DNA of 64,000 bases from Cytobacillus suaedae (GCA_014960805.1 CP063163.1:3621001-3685000); one strand, 5' to 3'; counted from the stretch's first letter, positions 48,474-58,270 are shown. Numbers and translations are program-made. Notes: a model not told the origin generated them from the letters alone.

Positions 48474-48507
48474 AAAAAGCAGTGTGCATCTTGCACCTGC
48501 TTTTTTA
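48474..48507 (+). terminator. Terminator after pckA
   Basis: AAAAAGCAG with GTGCA and the complement TGCAC, CTGCTTTTTT; the hairpin starts 12 bp after the stop and ends in a T run. Confidence 0.82.
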
Positions 48508-48553
48508 TTATGATTCAGGGAGGAAGGTCTTACTTTCTATGACTCTCTTTTTT

Positions 48554-49234
48554 CTATCGTTTGAACCCTAAAATATATCCCTTTCCTCTTACTGTTTCAA
48601 TACTCATATGCTCTATCTTTTTTTTGCGAATTCGATATACAATCGCATTTATTTCTTCAGAGCTTACATCTGGAACCTTTTCAGTTGTAATAAACCTCTC
48701 TGGCCAAACACGTCGTTTTATCTCCTCTTTTGATACAAACTCTTCTTGATTTTCAACTAGAAGTTCTAGAAATTTAAATTCTTTATCAGATAATGAATAC
48801 GGAATATGATTGATTGTAATAGTTAGTTTATCCGAATCTATCATACTAACAGTATTTTTAACCTCTTCAGAAATGTTAATAAAAGGTGATAAATCCAATG
48901 TCTCTTCAATACTATGATTTGAAAATGAGAGAACTACCATTTCATTGGCTAGTGAAATGCGATCATTTGGCTTTAATAAACTAGGCCGGTATGAATTTAA
49001 TCGTTCATTATTCAAATAGGTCCCATGTTTACTATCTAGATCCTCAACGTAAAAACCATTATCCCCCTTAAAAATCCTTACATGTTTTCTAGAAATAAAG
49101 GCATTGTTAAAAACAACATCTGGTACCCAACCAACCCCTTCTCTTCCTAGTATCATACTATTAGAGATTTTAATCACATCTCCACTATTAAACGGTGCAC
49201 CACGTTCAACTAGAAGTAATGATGACAATACCAT
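48554..49234 (-). CDS. FHA-domain protein fused to an OmpR-type winged helix, 226 aa
   Basis: The N-terminal ~100 residues form a forkhead-associated domain (ILGREGVGWVPDVVFNNAFI, SRKHVRIFKG, DLDSKHGTYLNNERL), a phosphothreonine-binding fold. The last ~85 residues are a PhoB-type winged helix (LSDKEFKFLELLVENQEEFV, then IVYRIRKKKIEHMSIETVRGKGY). There is no receiver domain, so it is not a two-component regulator. A serine/threonine kinase such as PrkC/PknB could modify its partner or target. It resembles mycobacterial EmbR in combining FHA and winged helix, with the order reversed. Converges with pckA; target genes are unknown. Confidence 0.85.
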   Translation of the reverse strand: MVLSSLLLVERGAPFNSGDVIKISNSMILGREGVGWVPDVVFNNAFISRKHVRIFKGDNGFYVEDLDSKHGTYLNNERLNSYRPSLLKPNDRISLANEMVVLSFSNHSIEETLDLSPFINISEEVKNTVSMIDSDKLTITINHIPYSLSDKEFKFLELLVENQEEFVSKEEIKRRVWPERFITTEKVPDVSSEEINAIVYRIRKKKIEHMSIETVRGKGYILGFKR

Positions 49235-49375
49235 AATTTACTCTCCTACTTTTTATCATTAACTTATCATTTATTTATTATGTCATAATTATTGAGAAAA
49301 CGTAAATAACCTTATAGACTTATAGAGTACATGATTAGTTTTGGATTTAAAGAGACATTATACAATGGAGGAATT

Positions 49376-50362
49376 ATGAACATTCTAAAAAAAATTGGAA
49401 GAAGCAAATCCTTCCGAATTGCCTTGTTGTTATTTATTTTTATATACATAAACAATAGTTCAATCTTTGTAAATCATGAAACTAGTGACCCACTATTACT
49501 GGCACACCGTGGTTTAGCTCAAACTTTCTCATTTGATGATATTAAAAATGATACTTGCACAGCTGCACGAATTTATTCACCTGAACACCACTATCTTGAA
49601 AATACAATTACATCAATGGAGGCTGCCTTTGATGCAGGGGCTGATATTGTTGAACTAGATATTCAACCAACTAGTGATGGTCAATTTGCTGTTTTCCACG
49701 ACTGGACACTCGATTGTCGAACAAATGGAACGGGTGTAACTAGGGAACATACGATGGCAGAACTAAAGTCACTTGATATCGGATATGGGTATACGGCTGA
49801 TAATGGAAAAACCTATCCCTTTCGAGGTAAAGGGCAGGGGTTAATGCCCTCTTTAGATGAAGTATTAAGCTACTTTCCTGATCAATCTTTCTTAATTCAT
49901 ATAAAGAGTAATGACCCGAATGAAGGACTACAGCTTGCTCAGTACCTTGCAGACCTTTCACCAGAGCAGTTATCATTGTTGTCAGTCTATGGTGGAGATA
50001 ATCCAATTGCGATATTAAAACAACAAATGCCTGCACTTCGTGTTATGTCTAAAGCAACAATGAAGGATTGCTTAATACCATATTTTGCAACAGGCTGGAC
50101 TGGAATTGTGCCTTCTAATTGCAAAAATACACAGTTGCATTTACCTGAAAATATTGCGCCATGGATATGGGGATGGCCTCATAAGTTTGTATCACGTATG
50201 GAAAATGAGGGCACAAGAGTTATAGTAGTTGCTGGAGACGGTGGATTCTCAGAAGGCTTTGATCAAAAAGAGGATCTTGAACGACTACCTGAACAATACT
50301 TCGGTGGAATATGGACAAATCGAATTGATATTGTTGCTCCTCTTCTAAACAAAATGGAATAG
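49376..50362 (+). CDS. Glycerophosphodiester phosphodiesterase family protein, membrane-anchored, 328 aa
   Basis: An N-terminal hydrophobic anchor (SFRIALLLFIFIYINNSSIF) precedes a GDPD TIM barrel: LAHRGLAQ, the metal site IVELDIQPTSDGQFAVFHDWTLD and later catalytic His. The start is ATG 49376 with TGGAGGAAT upstream; a longer frame to 49331 lacks a ribosome site. It should cleave glycerophosphodiesters outside the membrane; exact substrate unknown. Confidence 0.88.
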   Translation: MNILKKIGRSKSFRIALLLFIFIYINNSSIFVNHETSDPLLLAHRGLAQTFSFDDIKNDTCTAARIYSPEHHYLENTITSMEAAFDAGADIVELDIQPTSDGQFAVFHDWTLDCRTNGTGVTREHTMAELKSLDIGYGYTADNGKTYPFRGKGQGLMPSLDEVLSYFPDQSFLIHIKSNDPNEGLQLAQYLADLSPEQLSLLSVYGGDNPIAILKQQMPALRVMSKATMKDCLIPYFATGWTGIVPSNCKNTQLHLPENIAPWIWGWPHKFVSRMENEGTRVIVVAGDGGFSEGFDQKEDLERLPEQYFGGIWTNRIDIVAPLLNKME

Positions 50363-50363
50363 T

Positions 50364-50399
50364 TAAAAGCGATCCTCCTAGTATAGAAGGATCGCTTTA
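50364..50399. terminator. Bidirectional terminator between the GDPD gene and tyrS
   Basis: TAAAAGCGATCCT (50364-50376) pairs with AGGATCGCTTTA (50388-50399). Confidence 0.82.
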
Positions 50400-50400
50400 C

Positions 50401-51645
50401 TTATTTTGTTAGTTTAACAAACTTTCGTTTTCCTACTTGTAAGACTAAACCGTCCTTAATTGCTACTTGTAAATTTACATCACTTATTTTTTCTTCATTC
50501 AAACGAACGCCACCATTTTGAATCATTCTACGCGCTTCACTTTTTGAACTTTGTAACTTTAACTCAACAAGTAAATCGAGAATTCCTACTTCAGGGTCAC
50601 CCTTCCATTCAACAACAGGAATGTCTTCTGGTAAAGACCCCTTCTGGAACACTGTTTTAAAATGCTCCTCTGCCTTTTGGGCCGCTTCTTCACTATGATA
50701 CATTCTTACAATTGTCTTGCCTAATAGCATTTTAGCATCTCTTGGATGGAGTGTTCCGTCAGAAAGTCCCTCAGAGATTTTGTTCTTCTCTTCAACTGAT
50801 AAGTCTGATATTAAGTTGAAGTATTTCGTAATTAATTCATCTGGAATGGACATCGTTTTCCCATACATTTGGTTCGGCTCTTCATCAACCCCAATGTAAT
50901 TGTGTTTTGATTTAGACATTTTGTCTACCCCATCGAGCCCCTCTAGCAATGGTAGGAGAATCACAATCTGTTTTTCTTTACCATAGTGTTCTTGTAGATG
51001 TCTTCCCATCAAGACATTAAAATGTTGATCTGTACCGCCGAGCTCTACATCACTTTCAAGCATGACTGAATCATACCCCTGCATTAATGGATAGAAAAAT
51101 TCATGTAAAGAAATTGGTTTTCCTGTGGAAAGTCGTTCCGAAAAGTCATTTCGTTCAAGTAGCCTTGCTACCGTAATACTTGCAGATAGGTTAATAACAT
51201 CCTCCAAGTTAAGCTCAGATAACCATTTAGAGTTGTAATATAGCTCAACCTTTTCCATATCGAGCACTTTGCTAAACTGTTCAAAATAGGTCTTCGCATT
51301 ATGCTGTACTTCTTCATTTGTTAGCTGCCTTCTTGCAACAGACTTTCCTGTAGGATCACCTATTTTACCTGTAAAATCACCTATAATTAATTGAATGACA
51401 TGCCCATTTTCTTGAAATTGCTTAAGCTTATTTAACACAACTGTATGCCCTAAGTGAACATCTGGTGCGGAAGGATCTAATCCAAGCTTAATCTTTAAAG
51501 GCTTCCCTTTTAAAATTGATTTTGCGATTTTGATCTTCAGTTCATCTAATGGAATTATCTCTGATACTCCATTACTATAGGTCGCAAGCTGCCTCTCTAC
51601 TTCTGTACGTTGTTCACTTGTTAACTGATCAAATAAATCACTCAT
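50401..51645 (-). CDS. tyrZ: Tyrosyl-tRNA synthetase, TyrZ-like class, 414 aa
   Basis: Class I synthetase with [20 protein letters not shown] (HIGH-type), [14 protein letters not shown] and [10 protein letters not shown]. An S4 RNA-binding domain closes the protein ([22 protein letters not shown]). The HIGH-region sequence fits the TyrZ (second-type) rather than the TyrS class of B. subtilis, but the two differ in only a few diagnostic places, so the symbol is a moderate call. Controlled by a T-box with a tyrosine specifier. Confidence 0.92.
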   Translation of the reverse strand: MSDLFDQLTSEQRTEVERQLATYSNGVSEIIPLDELKIKIAKSILKGKPLKIKLGLDPSAPDVHLGHTVVLNKLKQFQENGHVIQLIIGDFTGKIGDPTGKSVARRQLTNEEVQHNAKTYFEQFSKVLDMEKVELYYNSKWLSELNLEDVINLSASITVARLLERNDFSERLSTGKPISLHEFFYPLMQGYDSVMLESDVELGGTDQHFNVLMGRHLQEHYGKEKQIVILLPLLEGLDGVDKMSKSKHNYIGVDEEPNQMYGKTMSIPDELITKYFNLISDLSVEEKNKISEGLSDGTLHPRDAKMLLGKTIVRMYHSEEAAQKAEEHFKTVFQKGSLPEDIPVVEWKGDPEVGILDLLVELKLQSSKSEARRMIQNGGVRLNEEKISDVNLQVAIKDGLVLQVGKRKFVKLTK

Positions 51646-51667
51646 TATAAATCCTCCTTTTCCTCTA

Positions 51668-51930
51668 AAAAATAAAAAAACACGCCCCTAAAAAAAGGGA
51701 CGTGGATTACGCGGTACCACCCTTGTTGAAGAATTTAATTCTTCCACTCGAGATCGAATAACGGTTCAGCCGTTCTCTGCTAGTTCTTGCTGTTCAAGAA
51801 GGACTCTTGAAAATTATAAGGTTCGCAAAGAAAGTTCAGGGAGGTAATTCGTTCTTATCTTTGTACTGATTTGCACCAACCATCAGCTCTCTAAAACAGG
51901 GAGATAAGTCACTACTGTTTTCCCATCATA
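51668..51930 (-). ncRNA. T-box leader of the tyrosyl-tRNA synthetase gene, specifier TAC
   Basis: The minus strand shows GGGTGGTACCGCG (complement 51710-51722), then a terminator CACGTCCC/GGGGCGTG at 51681-51705 followed by TTTTTTT. In the stem I region GAATTACC offers TAC (51846-51844), a tyrosine codon, as specifier. The 5' limit is approximate. Confidence 0.92.
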
Positions 51931-51965
51931 ACTTTTTAACATATAAAATTTACTTGATTTTTGTT

Positions 51966-51994
51966 ATTTTAACCGAGAAACTAAGTAATTACAA
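51966..51994 (-). promoter_or_regulatory. Probable sigma-A promoter of the tyrZ T-box transcript
   Basis: On the minus strand TTGTAA (51994-51989), 17-bp spacer, TAAAAT (51971-51966). Confidence 0.55.
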
Positions 51995-52050
51995 CCCTTT
52001 TTTACCCGGATAGTTTTAAAATTAACTGGTCTTAAAGAATACAAGGGGGT

Positions 52051-52168
52051 TATTCGCTAGAATTCACTTCGCTTTCCGCGGGCGGTCCGGGAGCCTCCTC
52101 GGCTTCGCCTGTGGGGTCTCCCATTGACGCGCTTCTCCCGCAGGAGTCTACGTGAATTCTAGCGAATA
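52051..52168. repeat. GC-rich palindromic element, copy 3
   Basis: A perfect 17-bp pair of arms, TATTCGCTAGAATTCAC (52051-52067) and its complement (52152-52168), encloses CTTTCCGCGGG, GGGAGCCTCCTCG, GGGGTCTCCC and CCCGCAGGAGTC. The inner stem is GGGAG/CTCCC. It lies between tyrZ and the half-size MFS gene. Confidence 0.88.
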
Positions 52169-52202
52169 ACAACTACTCTAAACATTAGGCTTTAACATTC
52201 CT

Positions 52203-52754
52203 TTAGTTTAACATATTCGCCTTGTATATAAGTACTCCACTAATAAAATAGATAATGGAACTACTGTAAAATATAATATGAATGGTAAAGAAGTCTGCTA
52301 AAATGCCTCCAATAAAAATTGCTATTGCGGAAAAGATTGAAGTCCAGAAATGATAATTCCCAATATTTATACCTCGTTTTGCACCGTCGGTGAGGCTGGC
52401 AATTAACGTCTTTTCTCCATGCTTTTGCAAGCCTCCAAAAATGCCTAGCAGTAACTGTAGAATGTAAACCTGTTCGATACTACTTATGTGAGGATAGTAG
52501 AGAAGAACAAGTGCCATTCCCCACGAGTTAACGAGTAAAAAATAATTATTATCAAATCTACTGGATATTCGGCCAGCAATTGGGTGGACAAGAGCCGCAC
52601 TCAAACCAAACAAACCGTATGATAGACCGAACTGACTATAGTTTGAACCAATATTATTTATGAAAAGAATATAGAATGGAAAAATAAGACTACTAGCAAA
52701 AAATACTGAACTTTGGGTAATAATTAACCATTTTAGCTTTAAATGATTTTCCAT
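52203..52754 (-). CDS. Half-size MFS-like membrane protein (six helices), 183 aa
   Basis: Six hydrophobic segments with an MFS helix 2-3 loop, AGRISSRFDNNYFLLV, and helix-4-type LLLGIFGGLQK. It is about half the length of a normal MFS transporter and ends in a membrane helix with no tail. It follows an oxidoreductase gene by two bases, so the two are probably one operon. It may be a natural half transporter or a truncated gene; no remainder of an MFS gene is seen downstream. Confidence 0.7.
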   Translation of the reverse strand: MENHLKLKWLIITQSSVFFASSLIFPFYILFINNIGSNYSQFGLSYGLFGLSAALVHPIAGRISSRFDNNYFLLVNSWGMALVLLYYPHISSIEQVYILQLLLGIFGGLQKHGEKTLIASLTDGAKRGINIGNYHFWTSIFSAIAIFIGGILADFFTIHIIFYSSSIIYFISGVLIYKANMLN

Positions 52755-52756
52755 GT

Positions 52757-54187
52757 CTATTTGTACCTTTCGTAAAAGTAATTCATAAATCTTTCCTCAG
52801 AATCATAGAATTGCTTTTTTTGAAAAAACTCTTCTGTCCTTGGATAGGCTCTTATCATCTGTTCTTTAGTTGGGTAAGGCATATAGGGTAAATAATAACT
52901 CCCATCATGTGCTAACGTAACATCTATCATTTTCTGTACAATCTCTTTCGTTTCTTGTTGATCACTCTCACCAAAACCTTGGTTAATTAAAAGTACAATT
53001 GCAAACATATCTTCCTTTGCATAAGAGAGGACCGCATTCTCATCCTTGGATACATACCTAATTGTTATGTTGACAAGATTCAATTCCTCATTAGCTAACA
53101 CTGTTCTCAATTCATCTATAAACTGTGGAAAATGATCAATTGGAACAAAATACTCTTGAAGCACATCGGTGTTCTTACTATTTTCATATTCTAAGAACTT
53201 AGATTCTGACCGCATAACATTATTACGGGAAATAAGAGAACCAGTAGTGTTATGAAAATAGGACTGTTGTAAGGTCCAAAACAAATCCTTTCCCCAATCA
53301 TATTGGCGAGATAATCCTAACGTAAACTTAGTTAGCCATGTAAAGCGGTCCACTTTTAGGTCGGAATGGTCCTTGAGCTCTTCATTAGAAAGGACATAAT
53401 TCGTTACATACATATCTGTTAAAAAATTCTCGGGTGCAGTTGATATCCTTGCAAGGTGCATACGAACACGCGGATCTCTTTTAACTTCTTTTGTAAAATA
53501 AGAAGCATATTCCTTATAATCAATGGATACTGTTTTCATTTCGTACAATTCATCATTAGTGAGCTCTAATTCAACATCTAGAATAACACCGAAAAGCCCA
53601 TATCCCCCAATAACAAGTGGAAAAAGCTCATTATTTTCATCACGACTTACATTAATAATTTCTCCTTCAGCAGTTAATAAGCGAAATGACCTAACTGTAT
53701 CTATAAGAGAACCGTAACGTATATCTCTACCATGCGCATTTGCACTGATAGAACCGCCGATTGTAAAAATATTTTGAGATTGCATGACTTTTACAGCTAA
53801 GCCATGTGGATTTATATGGTTTTGAATATCATTCCATGTAGCTCCACTTTGTACAGTTATTGTTTTTTCTACTGGATTAAAATCCAGGATTTGATTATAG
53901 TTTGTCATATCTATTACGATTGCATCTTTATAATAGGTATGACCACCCATACTATGTCTTGTCCCAGCAATTGAAATCTTTAAATCTTTCTCTATTGCCT
54001 CTTTAATGATTGAAACGAGTTCCTCTGTCTTGTTTTCTTGAACAATCTTCTTTACCTTAACTGGCATTAACCCACTAACATCCGTGAAAACTAAGTTGTT
54101 ATCTATCGTTTGATTATTTATAGTTGATATGAAGAAAAAAGATAGATAACTAATAATACAAATAAAAAGAACTAATAACCTTTTCAT
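52757..54187 (-). CDS. Membrane-anchored FAD-binding oxidoreductase (PCMH type), 476 aa
   Basis: A single N-terminal hydrophobic helix ([20 protein letters not shown]) precedes an FAD-binding PCMH/VAO domain: [18 protein letters not shown], then [13 protein letters not shown], where the His often binds FAD covalently, and [20 protein letters not shown]. The C-terminal half resembles sugar-lactone/aldonolactone-type oxidases, but no substrate can be assigned. It lies two bases before the half-MFS gene. Confidence 0.82.
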   Translation of the reverse strand: MKRLLVLFICIISYLSFFFISTINNQTIDNNLVFTDVSGLMPVKVKKIVQENKTEELVSIIKEAIEKDLKISIAGTRHSMGGHTYYKDAIVIDMTNYNQILDFNPVEKTITVQSGATWNDIQNHINPHGLAVKVMQSQNIFTIGGSISANAHGRDIRYGSLIDTVRSFRLLTAEGEIINVSRDENNELFPLVIGGYGLFGVILDVELELTNDELYEMKTVSIDYKEYASYFTKEVKRDPRVRMHLARISTAPENFLTDMYVTNYVLSNEELKDHSDLKVDRFTWLTKFTLGLSRQYDWGKDLFWTLQQSYFHNTTGSLISRNNVMRSESKFLEYENSKNTDVLQEYFVPIDHFPQFIDELRTVLANEELNLVNITIRYVSKDENAVLSYAKEDMFAIVLLINQGFGESDQQETKEIVQKMIDVTLAHDGSYYLPYMPYPTKEQMIRAYPRTEEFFQKKQFYDSEERFMNYFYERYK

Positions 54188-54253
54188 TTATTTTCTCCAA
54201 TCCGTAACTGCTTTATATTTATTACTAATATCTTACATTACGCAAAAAAGAAA

Positions 54254-54278
54254 AACGATACTAAGTTACAGTATCGTT
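54254..54278 (-). terminator. Terminator after the P-loop protein gene
   Basis: AACGATACT (54254-54262) and AGTATCGTT (54270-54278), then TTTTTCTTTTTTG on the minus strand. Confidence 0.82.
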
Positions 54279-54291
54279 GATAGATTTTGAG

Positions 54292-55134
54292 TTAGATAAT
54301 TTCAGAGGTTAGTATTTCTTTTAACTTATTCTTATATTCTTCTTGTTTGTAATCATTTAAGATAATATGTTTTTTCATATCCAATTGAGAGAACACATCC
54401 ATCTCAACTTCTTTTCTCGCTTTTAGGACTGATAGTGTTCCTTCTAATCCTTCAAGTTCGTTTTCTTTTCCATAGCCTTGTTTTGTATAGTAATTTACAA
54501 ACCCTTCAAACCACTCTTTTGGCCTTTCTTGAACAGCCTTCTTGAAAGAATAGTCTAGGTCTGCTTGATCTACATAGAGAAGGATTGGATTCAAACCCTC
54601 AACGCTTTGCGCTAACCCCATAACGTAATTAACAATTGTTTCTTTTTTAGCATTATACTTTACCATACCAACTGTCAGTGGATTTTGGATAAAGCAACAT
54701 TCAAATATATATACTTTATTTCCACTTTCAGCATTCTGAGCAAAGGATTTCCAGTTTTCTATGATTACTTCGATGTTCTGTTCCAGAGGTAATTCATAGA
54801 TATCCCTTTGATAGATTTCGTTATATAGATTTGTAGGAATGCTTTCACCAACATCATTTTTAATTTTTTGATACGGAAGAAAATAGCCATTCTCTTTTTT
54901 AATTACCCAACTTAAAAAAAGTTCTTTAAAATTTTCATGACAAGATAGAAGCTCTTCAAACTCCTGTTTAGTATAATATGCTACTCCATCATAATCAGCA
55001 GGATGATCTAAATTCCCTTCAAAAAACAACTCAGCATCCACTTTCATTTCCAAGAGTAGTTCATGGACTAACTTGGCTGTCGTAGACTTTCCAAACCCAG
55101 GTAACCCTTCAATCAAAATTAATTTTGTTTTCAT
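54292..55134 (-). CDS. Orphan P-loop NTPase (kinase-like), 280 aa
   Basis: Starts with a perfect Walker A, LILIEGLPGFGKSTTAK (P-loop GLPGFGKST, residues 9-17). The rest is charged with aromatic-rich segments (WVIKKENGYFLPYQ) and no clear second domain. The family resembles small-molecule kinases or nucleoside-kinase-like ATPases, but I do not recognise it. It lies 34 bp after the racemase gene, and the two may be co-transcribed. Confidence 0.7.
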   Translation of the reverse strand: MKTKLILIEGLPGFGKSTTAKLVHELLLEMKVDAELFFEGNLDHPADYDGVAYYTKQEFEELLSCHENFKELFLSWVIKKENGYFLPYQKIKNDVGESIPTNLYNEIYQRDIYELPLEQNIEVIIENWKSFAQNAESGNKVYIFECCFIQNPLTVGMVKYNAKKETIVNYVMGLAQSVEGLNPILLYVDQADLDYSFKKAVQERPKEWFEGFVNYYTKQGYGKENELEGLEGTLSVLKARKEVEMDVFSQLDMKKHIILNDYKQEEYKNKLKEILTSEII

Positions 55135-55168
55135 AAGCTTACTCCTTTTTTGTTAACAATCCTTTCAA

Positions 55169-55870
55169 TTATACCCTAACAGCATTTAATGCAAGCGCAG
55201 CTGCTTTTCTAGCATGGATAAAGGTTGTATCAAATAATGGAATGTGTGTATCATTCTGTGTAATTAATAGTGGTATCTCTGTACATCCTAGGATAATCCC
55301 CTCAGCCCCATTTTCAACTAGATTATTTATGACTGATAAATAATAAGATTTAGAACTTTTATTAATAACACCTTTACATAATTCATTAAAAATAATGTCA
55401 TGAATTATATTTCTTTCTTCTTCACCTGGAGTTATGACCTCTATTCCTTGTTTAATGAGAAGATCTCTATAGAATGGTTGTTCCATTGTAAACTTAGTTC
55501 CTAGTAATCCAACCTTCTTTTGACCTAGATGTAAGATATCTTCAACTAAACAATCTACTATGTGAACAAGAGGGACCGTACATGCATTTTTTACTTCTTC
55601 TGCCATGAGATGCATCGTATTTGTACAGATTACGATTAGTTCTGCACCTCCATTTTCTAGACATGTGGCAGCTTCAATCATTTTTTCAGTCGCTTTTTGC
55701 CATTCACCCTGACGTTGCAAAGCAGCAATCTCTTCGAAATCAAATGAATAGATTAAACACTTGGCCGAGTGAATACCTCCTAATTTTTCTTGTACATAAC
55801 GATTAATATAAGAGTAATAGACACTTGTTGACTCCCAACTTAGTCCGCCGATTAACCCGATTGTTTTCAA
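55169..55870 (-). CDS. Aspartate/glutamate racemase family protein, 233 aa
   Basis: A PLP-independent racemase with two catalytic cysteines, in VICTNTMH (about residue 83) and ILGCTEIPLL (about residue 194). The N-terminus GLIGGLSWESTSVYYSYIN is characteristic of aspartate racemase/YgeA-type members. Substrate is not certain. It is divergent from the MocR-type regulator, which probably controls it. Confidence 0.87.
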   Translation of the reverse strand: MKTIGLIGGLSWESTSVYYSYINRYVQEKLGGIHSAKCLIYSFDFEEIAALQRQGEWQKATEKMIEAATCLENGGAELIVICTNTMHLMAEEVKNACTVPLVHIVDCLVEDILHLGQKKVGLLGTKFTMEQPFYRDLLIKQGIEVITPGEEERNIIHDIIFNELCKGVINKSSKSYYLSVINNLVENGAEGIILGCTEIPLLITQNDTHIPLFDTTFIHARKAAALALNAVRV

Positions 55871-55985
55871 TTGAATTCCCTCCTCTGATATTTAAATTTA
55901 AAGTAGCATGATATACTGGCCATATAAAGCGCCAGAAATAATCTATTTTTATAGTACCAGTTTAGAAGAATAGGAGAAGCGAACC
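55871..55985. promoter_or_regulatory. Divergent promoter region of the racemase and MocR genes
   Basis: 115 bp between two divergent starts. It should hold both promoters and the regulator site. No clear repeat is seen. Confidence 0.5.
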
Positions 55986-57383
55986 ATGTGGTTTCAGATT
56001 GACCGGTCGATTCAAAAAACATTAACACAACAAATCTATGAGCAATCAAGGAACTCTATCTTAAATGGTGATTTACCTCAGGGTAGTAAATTACCATCAT
56101 CTAGGGAACTTTCGACTTCGATTGGTGTGTCACGAAACATTATTCTAGAAGTATACAATCAATTGGTTGATGAAGGATATCTGATTGTCAGATCAAGGTC
56201 AGGTACATATGTTGCACCAGGATCTTCCCTTATTAAACCTACTAGCAATGAATCGATGCCAATAATTAATAATCAAAATACGGGTTATACAGATGTCATT
56301 GATTTTAGAGCGGCAACTCCAGCTATGGACCACTTCCCCCGGAAGGTATGGGGAAGATTAGCAAAGGAGGTATGCTACGAAGCACCTGACCACCTTTTTG
56401 GTTACCATTCACCAGAGGGGTTATGTGAGTTAAAGGAAGAACTGTCTAGATATCTTTTACGTTCTAGAGGCGTTATAAGTGATCCTTCTCAAATAATCAT
56501 CACCTCTGGCGCTACACAAGCACTCTCGTTAATTACAGAAATGTTATTAAAAGAAAACAATATAGTTGCTGTAGAGGATCCTGTTACCGATGAAATGAGA
56601 AACATATTCTCTTACGGTGGAGCAACCATAAGCCCTATTCCTGTTGACGATAAAGGAATCCAACCAGATTACCTTTCAGAGGATAAGCCACCCAGATTTA
56701 TTTTCATTCTACCATCTCATCAATTTCCGCTTGGTGGAACATTAACAATTCAACGAAGAATTCAATTAATTGAGTATGCTCGTAAGTTCAATTGTTACAT
56801 TGTTGAAGATGATTATGATAGTGAGTTTACTTATGAAGGAACACCTGTCCACTCTGTTCAAGGCCTTGATCCTGAGAGAGTACTTTATGTAGGAACATTT
56901 AGTAAGATTCTTTCTCCCGCTCTTAGGATTGGATATGTAGTTCTTCCAACACCGCTGATTGAAGAGTGCAAGAAGTTAAAATGGTATACCGATCGACATC
57001 ATCCCTCCTTGGAACAAGTAATACTGACTCGTTTTATTAAGGAAGGTTTCTTAGATCGACATGTTCGAAAAATGAAAAGAATATATAAACAAAGACGTGA
57101 AGCACTAGTATCTAGCTTAAAGAATCAATTACCTGATTCACAGATATTAGGGCATGCTGCTGGCATGCATTTAGTAGTAGAGATTCCCTCTGTAGATTTT
57201 AATAACGAATTATTGGATTGGATTAAAAAATTCTCGATACAAATATATCCGGTAGAGAACTACTCAACCATTAAAGGCTTACACATTCATAAAATTGTTT
57301 TGGGTTATGGAGGATTATCAGTAGAGAAAATTGAAGAAGGTGTATCAAGATTAAGCATGGCAATAAAAAGCTATAAAAAATAG
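55986..57383 (+). CDS. MocR/PdxR-family regulator (GntR winged helix plus aminotransferase fold), 465 aa
   Basis: The N-terminal ~70 residues are a GntR winged helix (SKLPSSRELSTSIGVSRNIIL). The C-terminal ~370 residues are an aminotransferase class I fold with a PLP-binding lysine in GTFSKILSPALRIGY. Such regulators use PLP or a PLP-amino acid adduct as effector. It likely controls the divergent racemase gene. Start ATG 55986 with GGAGAAGCG upstream. Confidence 0.9.
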   Translation: MWFQIDRSIQKTLTQQIYEQSRNSILNGDLPQGSKLPSSRELSTSIGVSRNIILEVYNQLVDEGYLIVRSRSGTYVAPGSSLIKPTSNESMPIINNQNTGYTDVIDFRAATPAMDHFPRKVWGRLAKEVCYEAPDHLFGYHSPEGLCELKEELSRYLLRSRGVISDPSQIIITSGATQALSLITEMLLKENNIVAVEDPVTDEMRNIFSYGGATISPIPVDDKGIQPDYLSEDKPPRFIFILPSHQFPLGGTLTIQRRIQLIEYARKFNCYIVEDDYDSEFTYEGTPVHSVQGLDPERVLYVGTFSKILSPALRIGYVVLPTPLIEECKKLKWYTDRHHPSLEQVILTRFIKEGFLDRHVRKMKRIYKQRREALVSSLKNQLPDSQILGHAAGMHLVVEIPSVDFNNELLDWIKKFSIQIYPVENYSTIKGLHIHKIVLGYGGLSVEKIEEGVSRLSMAIKSYKK

Positions 57384-57508
57384 AGTAACTATAAATTTAT
57401 TAAACGGTTCCGTTACTGTGGGGAAAACGTAAAAAAACAGGTGAAATAATATACCAAATCACAGCAATTTTAGCAGTAGAAATAGCTAACAAAAAAACGC
57501 TTGGAATT

Positions 57509-57781
57509 TGAACTGCACCCCGATTGTTAGACATAAAAACTAACAATTGGAGGTGCAGTTTTTCTATGGCTAAATTTACTCCTAAAGAAAAACTAGATGC
57601 GGTTCAACGCTATTTAGAAGGTAAAGAGAGTTACCTTCCAATTGCCAATATCTTCAAAACATCCGACAGTGTAATTAGAAACTGGGTAATGCAATATGAA
57701 ACTCATGGTGTAGAAATATTCCTAAAGAAATCCTATACAAGTTATTCTACTCAGTTTAAACTAGACGTACTAAAATGTTAA
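57509..57781 (+). mobile_element. IS3-family (IS150-type) left-end remnant
   Basis: TGAACTGCACCCCGATTG at 57509 is the typical left end of the family. A hairpin AACTGCACCCCGATTGTTAG (57511-57530) pairs with CTAACAATTGGAGGTGCAGTT-like sequence (57540-57560) just before the transposase start. Only the first part of OrfA remains; OrfB and the right end are absent. Confidence 0.75.
57566..57781 (+). pseudogene. Truncated IS3-family transposase OrfA, 71 aa
   Basis: MAKFTPKEKLDAVQRYLEGK, then SYLPIANIFKTSDSVIRNWV is the helix-turn-helix of IS150-type OrfA. The frame stops after 71 codons, about half the usual length, and no OrfB follows. Confidence 0.8.
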
Positions 57782-57787
57782 AGTAAA

Positions 57788-57849
57788 GCTCACCGTTAGT
57801 TTAAGTACATCTTTTCACAACCCCCAATAATTTTAAGATAAATATCCGA
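57788..57849. repeat. About 60-bp dispersed direct repeat, copy A
   Basis: The stretch beginning GTTAGTTTAAGTACATC and running to GATAAATATCCGATC recurs with few changes at about 58353-58413. The copies flank the 94-residue membrane protein gene. Confidence 0.6.
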
Positions 57850-57930
57850 TCGTTTTTTGTAGCCTAATTCAATTTTGGAGATAGAAATAGTAAAGTGAAT
57901 ACTGCTTAGGACAAAACCATTCGGTGAAAA

Positions 57931-57967
57931 ACAAAACGCCCCATCTCATATTACAGAGAATGGAGCG
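57931..57967 (-). terminator. Terminator after the 94-residue membrane protein gene
   Basis: CGCCCCATCTC (57937-57947) and GAGAATGGAGCG (57956-57967) pair with one mismatch; T-rich sequence follows on the minus strand. Confidence 0.65.
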
Positions 57968-57985
57968 CACACAATTTATTCGACA

Positions 57986-58270
57986 TTACTCTCTAGCTCT
58001 AATGCTCTTTTGGTTTTGGGTAAAGGAACTATGTAAAAATGCACCTAAAATCGATATTCCTATTACGTAAGGAACAATAAATATGCCATAGCCAGTACCG
58101 TACTCTGTAATATCAGAGGTAAAGTGAAGATAGATTCCATAAAGAATATAAGCAGCATACCCTATAATCATTGTAATAAACCATGTCCATTTTTTAGTGA
58201 GAAGTGGTAAGAGCAATGGAACACCGATCAGAATAAAAAGAATAACCATTTGTGAAAAACTGACTGACAT
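57986..58270 (-). CDS. Small membrane protein, three helices, 94 aa
   Basis: Three hydrophobic helices (MVILFILIGVPLLLPLL, FITMIIGYAAYILYGIYL, IFIVPYVIGISILGAF) and a short polar tail. No family recognised. RBS AAAGAGAGG lies upstream of ATG. It is flanked by the two dispersed repeat copies and has its own terminator, so it is likely expressed. Function unknown. Confidence 0.72.
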   Translation of the reverse strand: MSVSFSQMVILFILIGVPLLLPLLTKKWTWFITMIIGYAAYILYGIYLHFTSDITEYGTGYGIFIVPYVIGISILGAFLHSSFTQNQKSIRARE

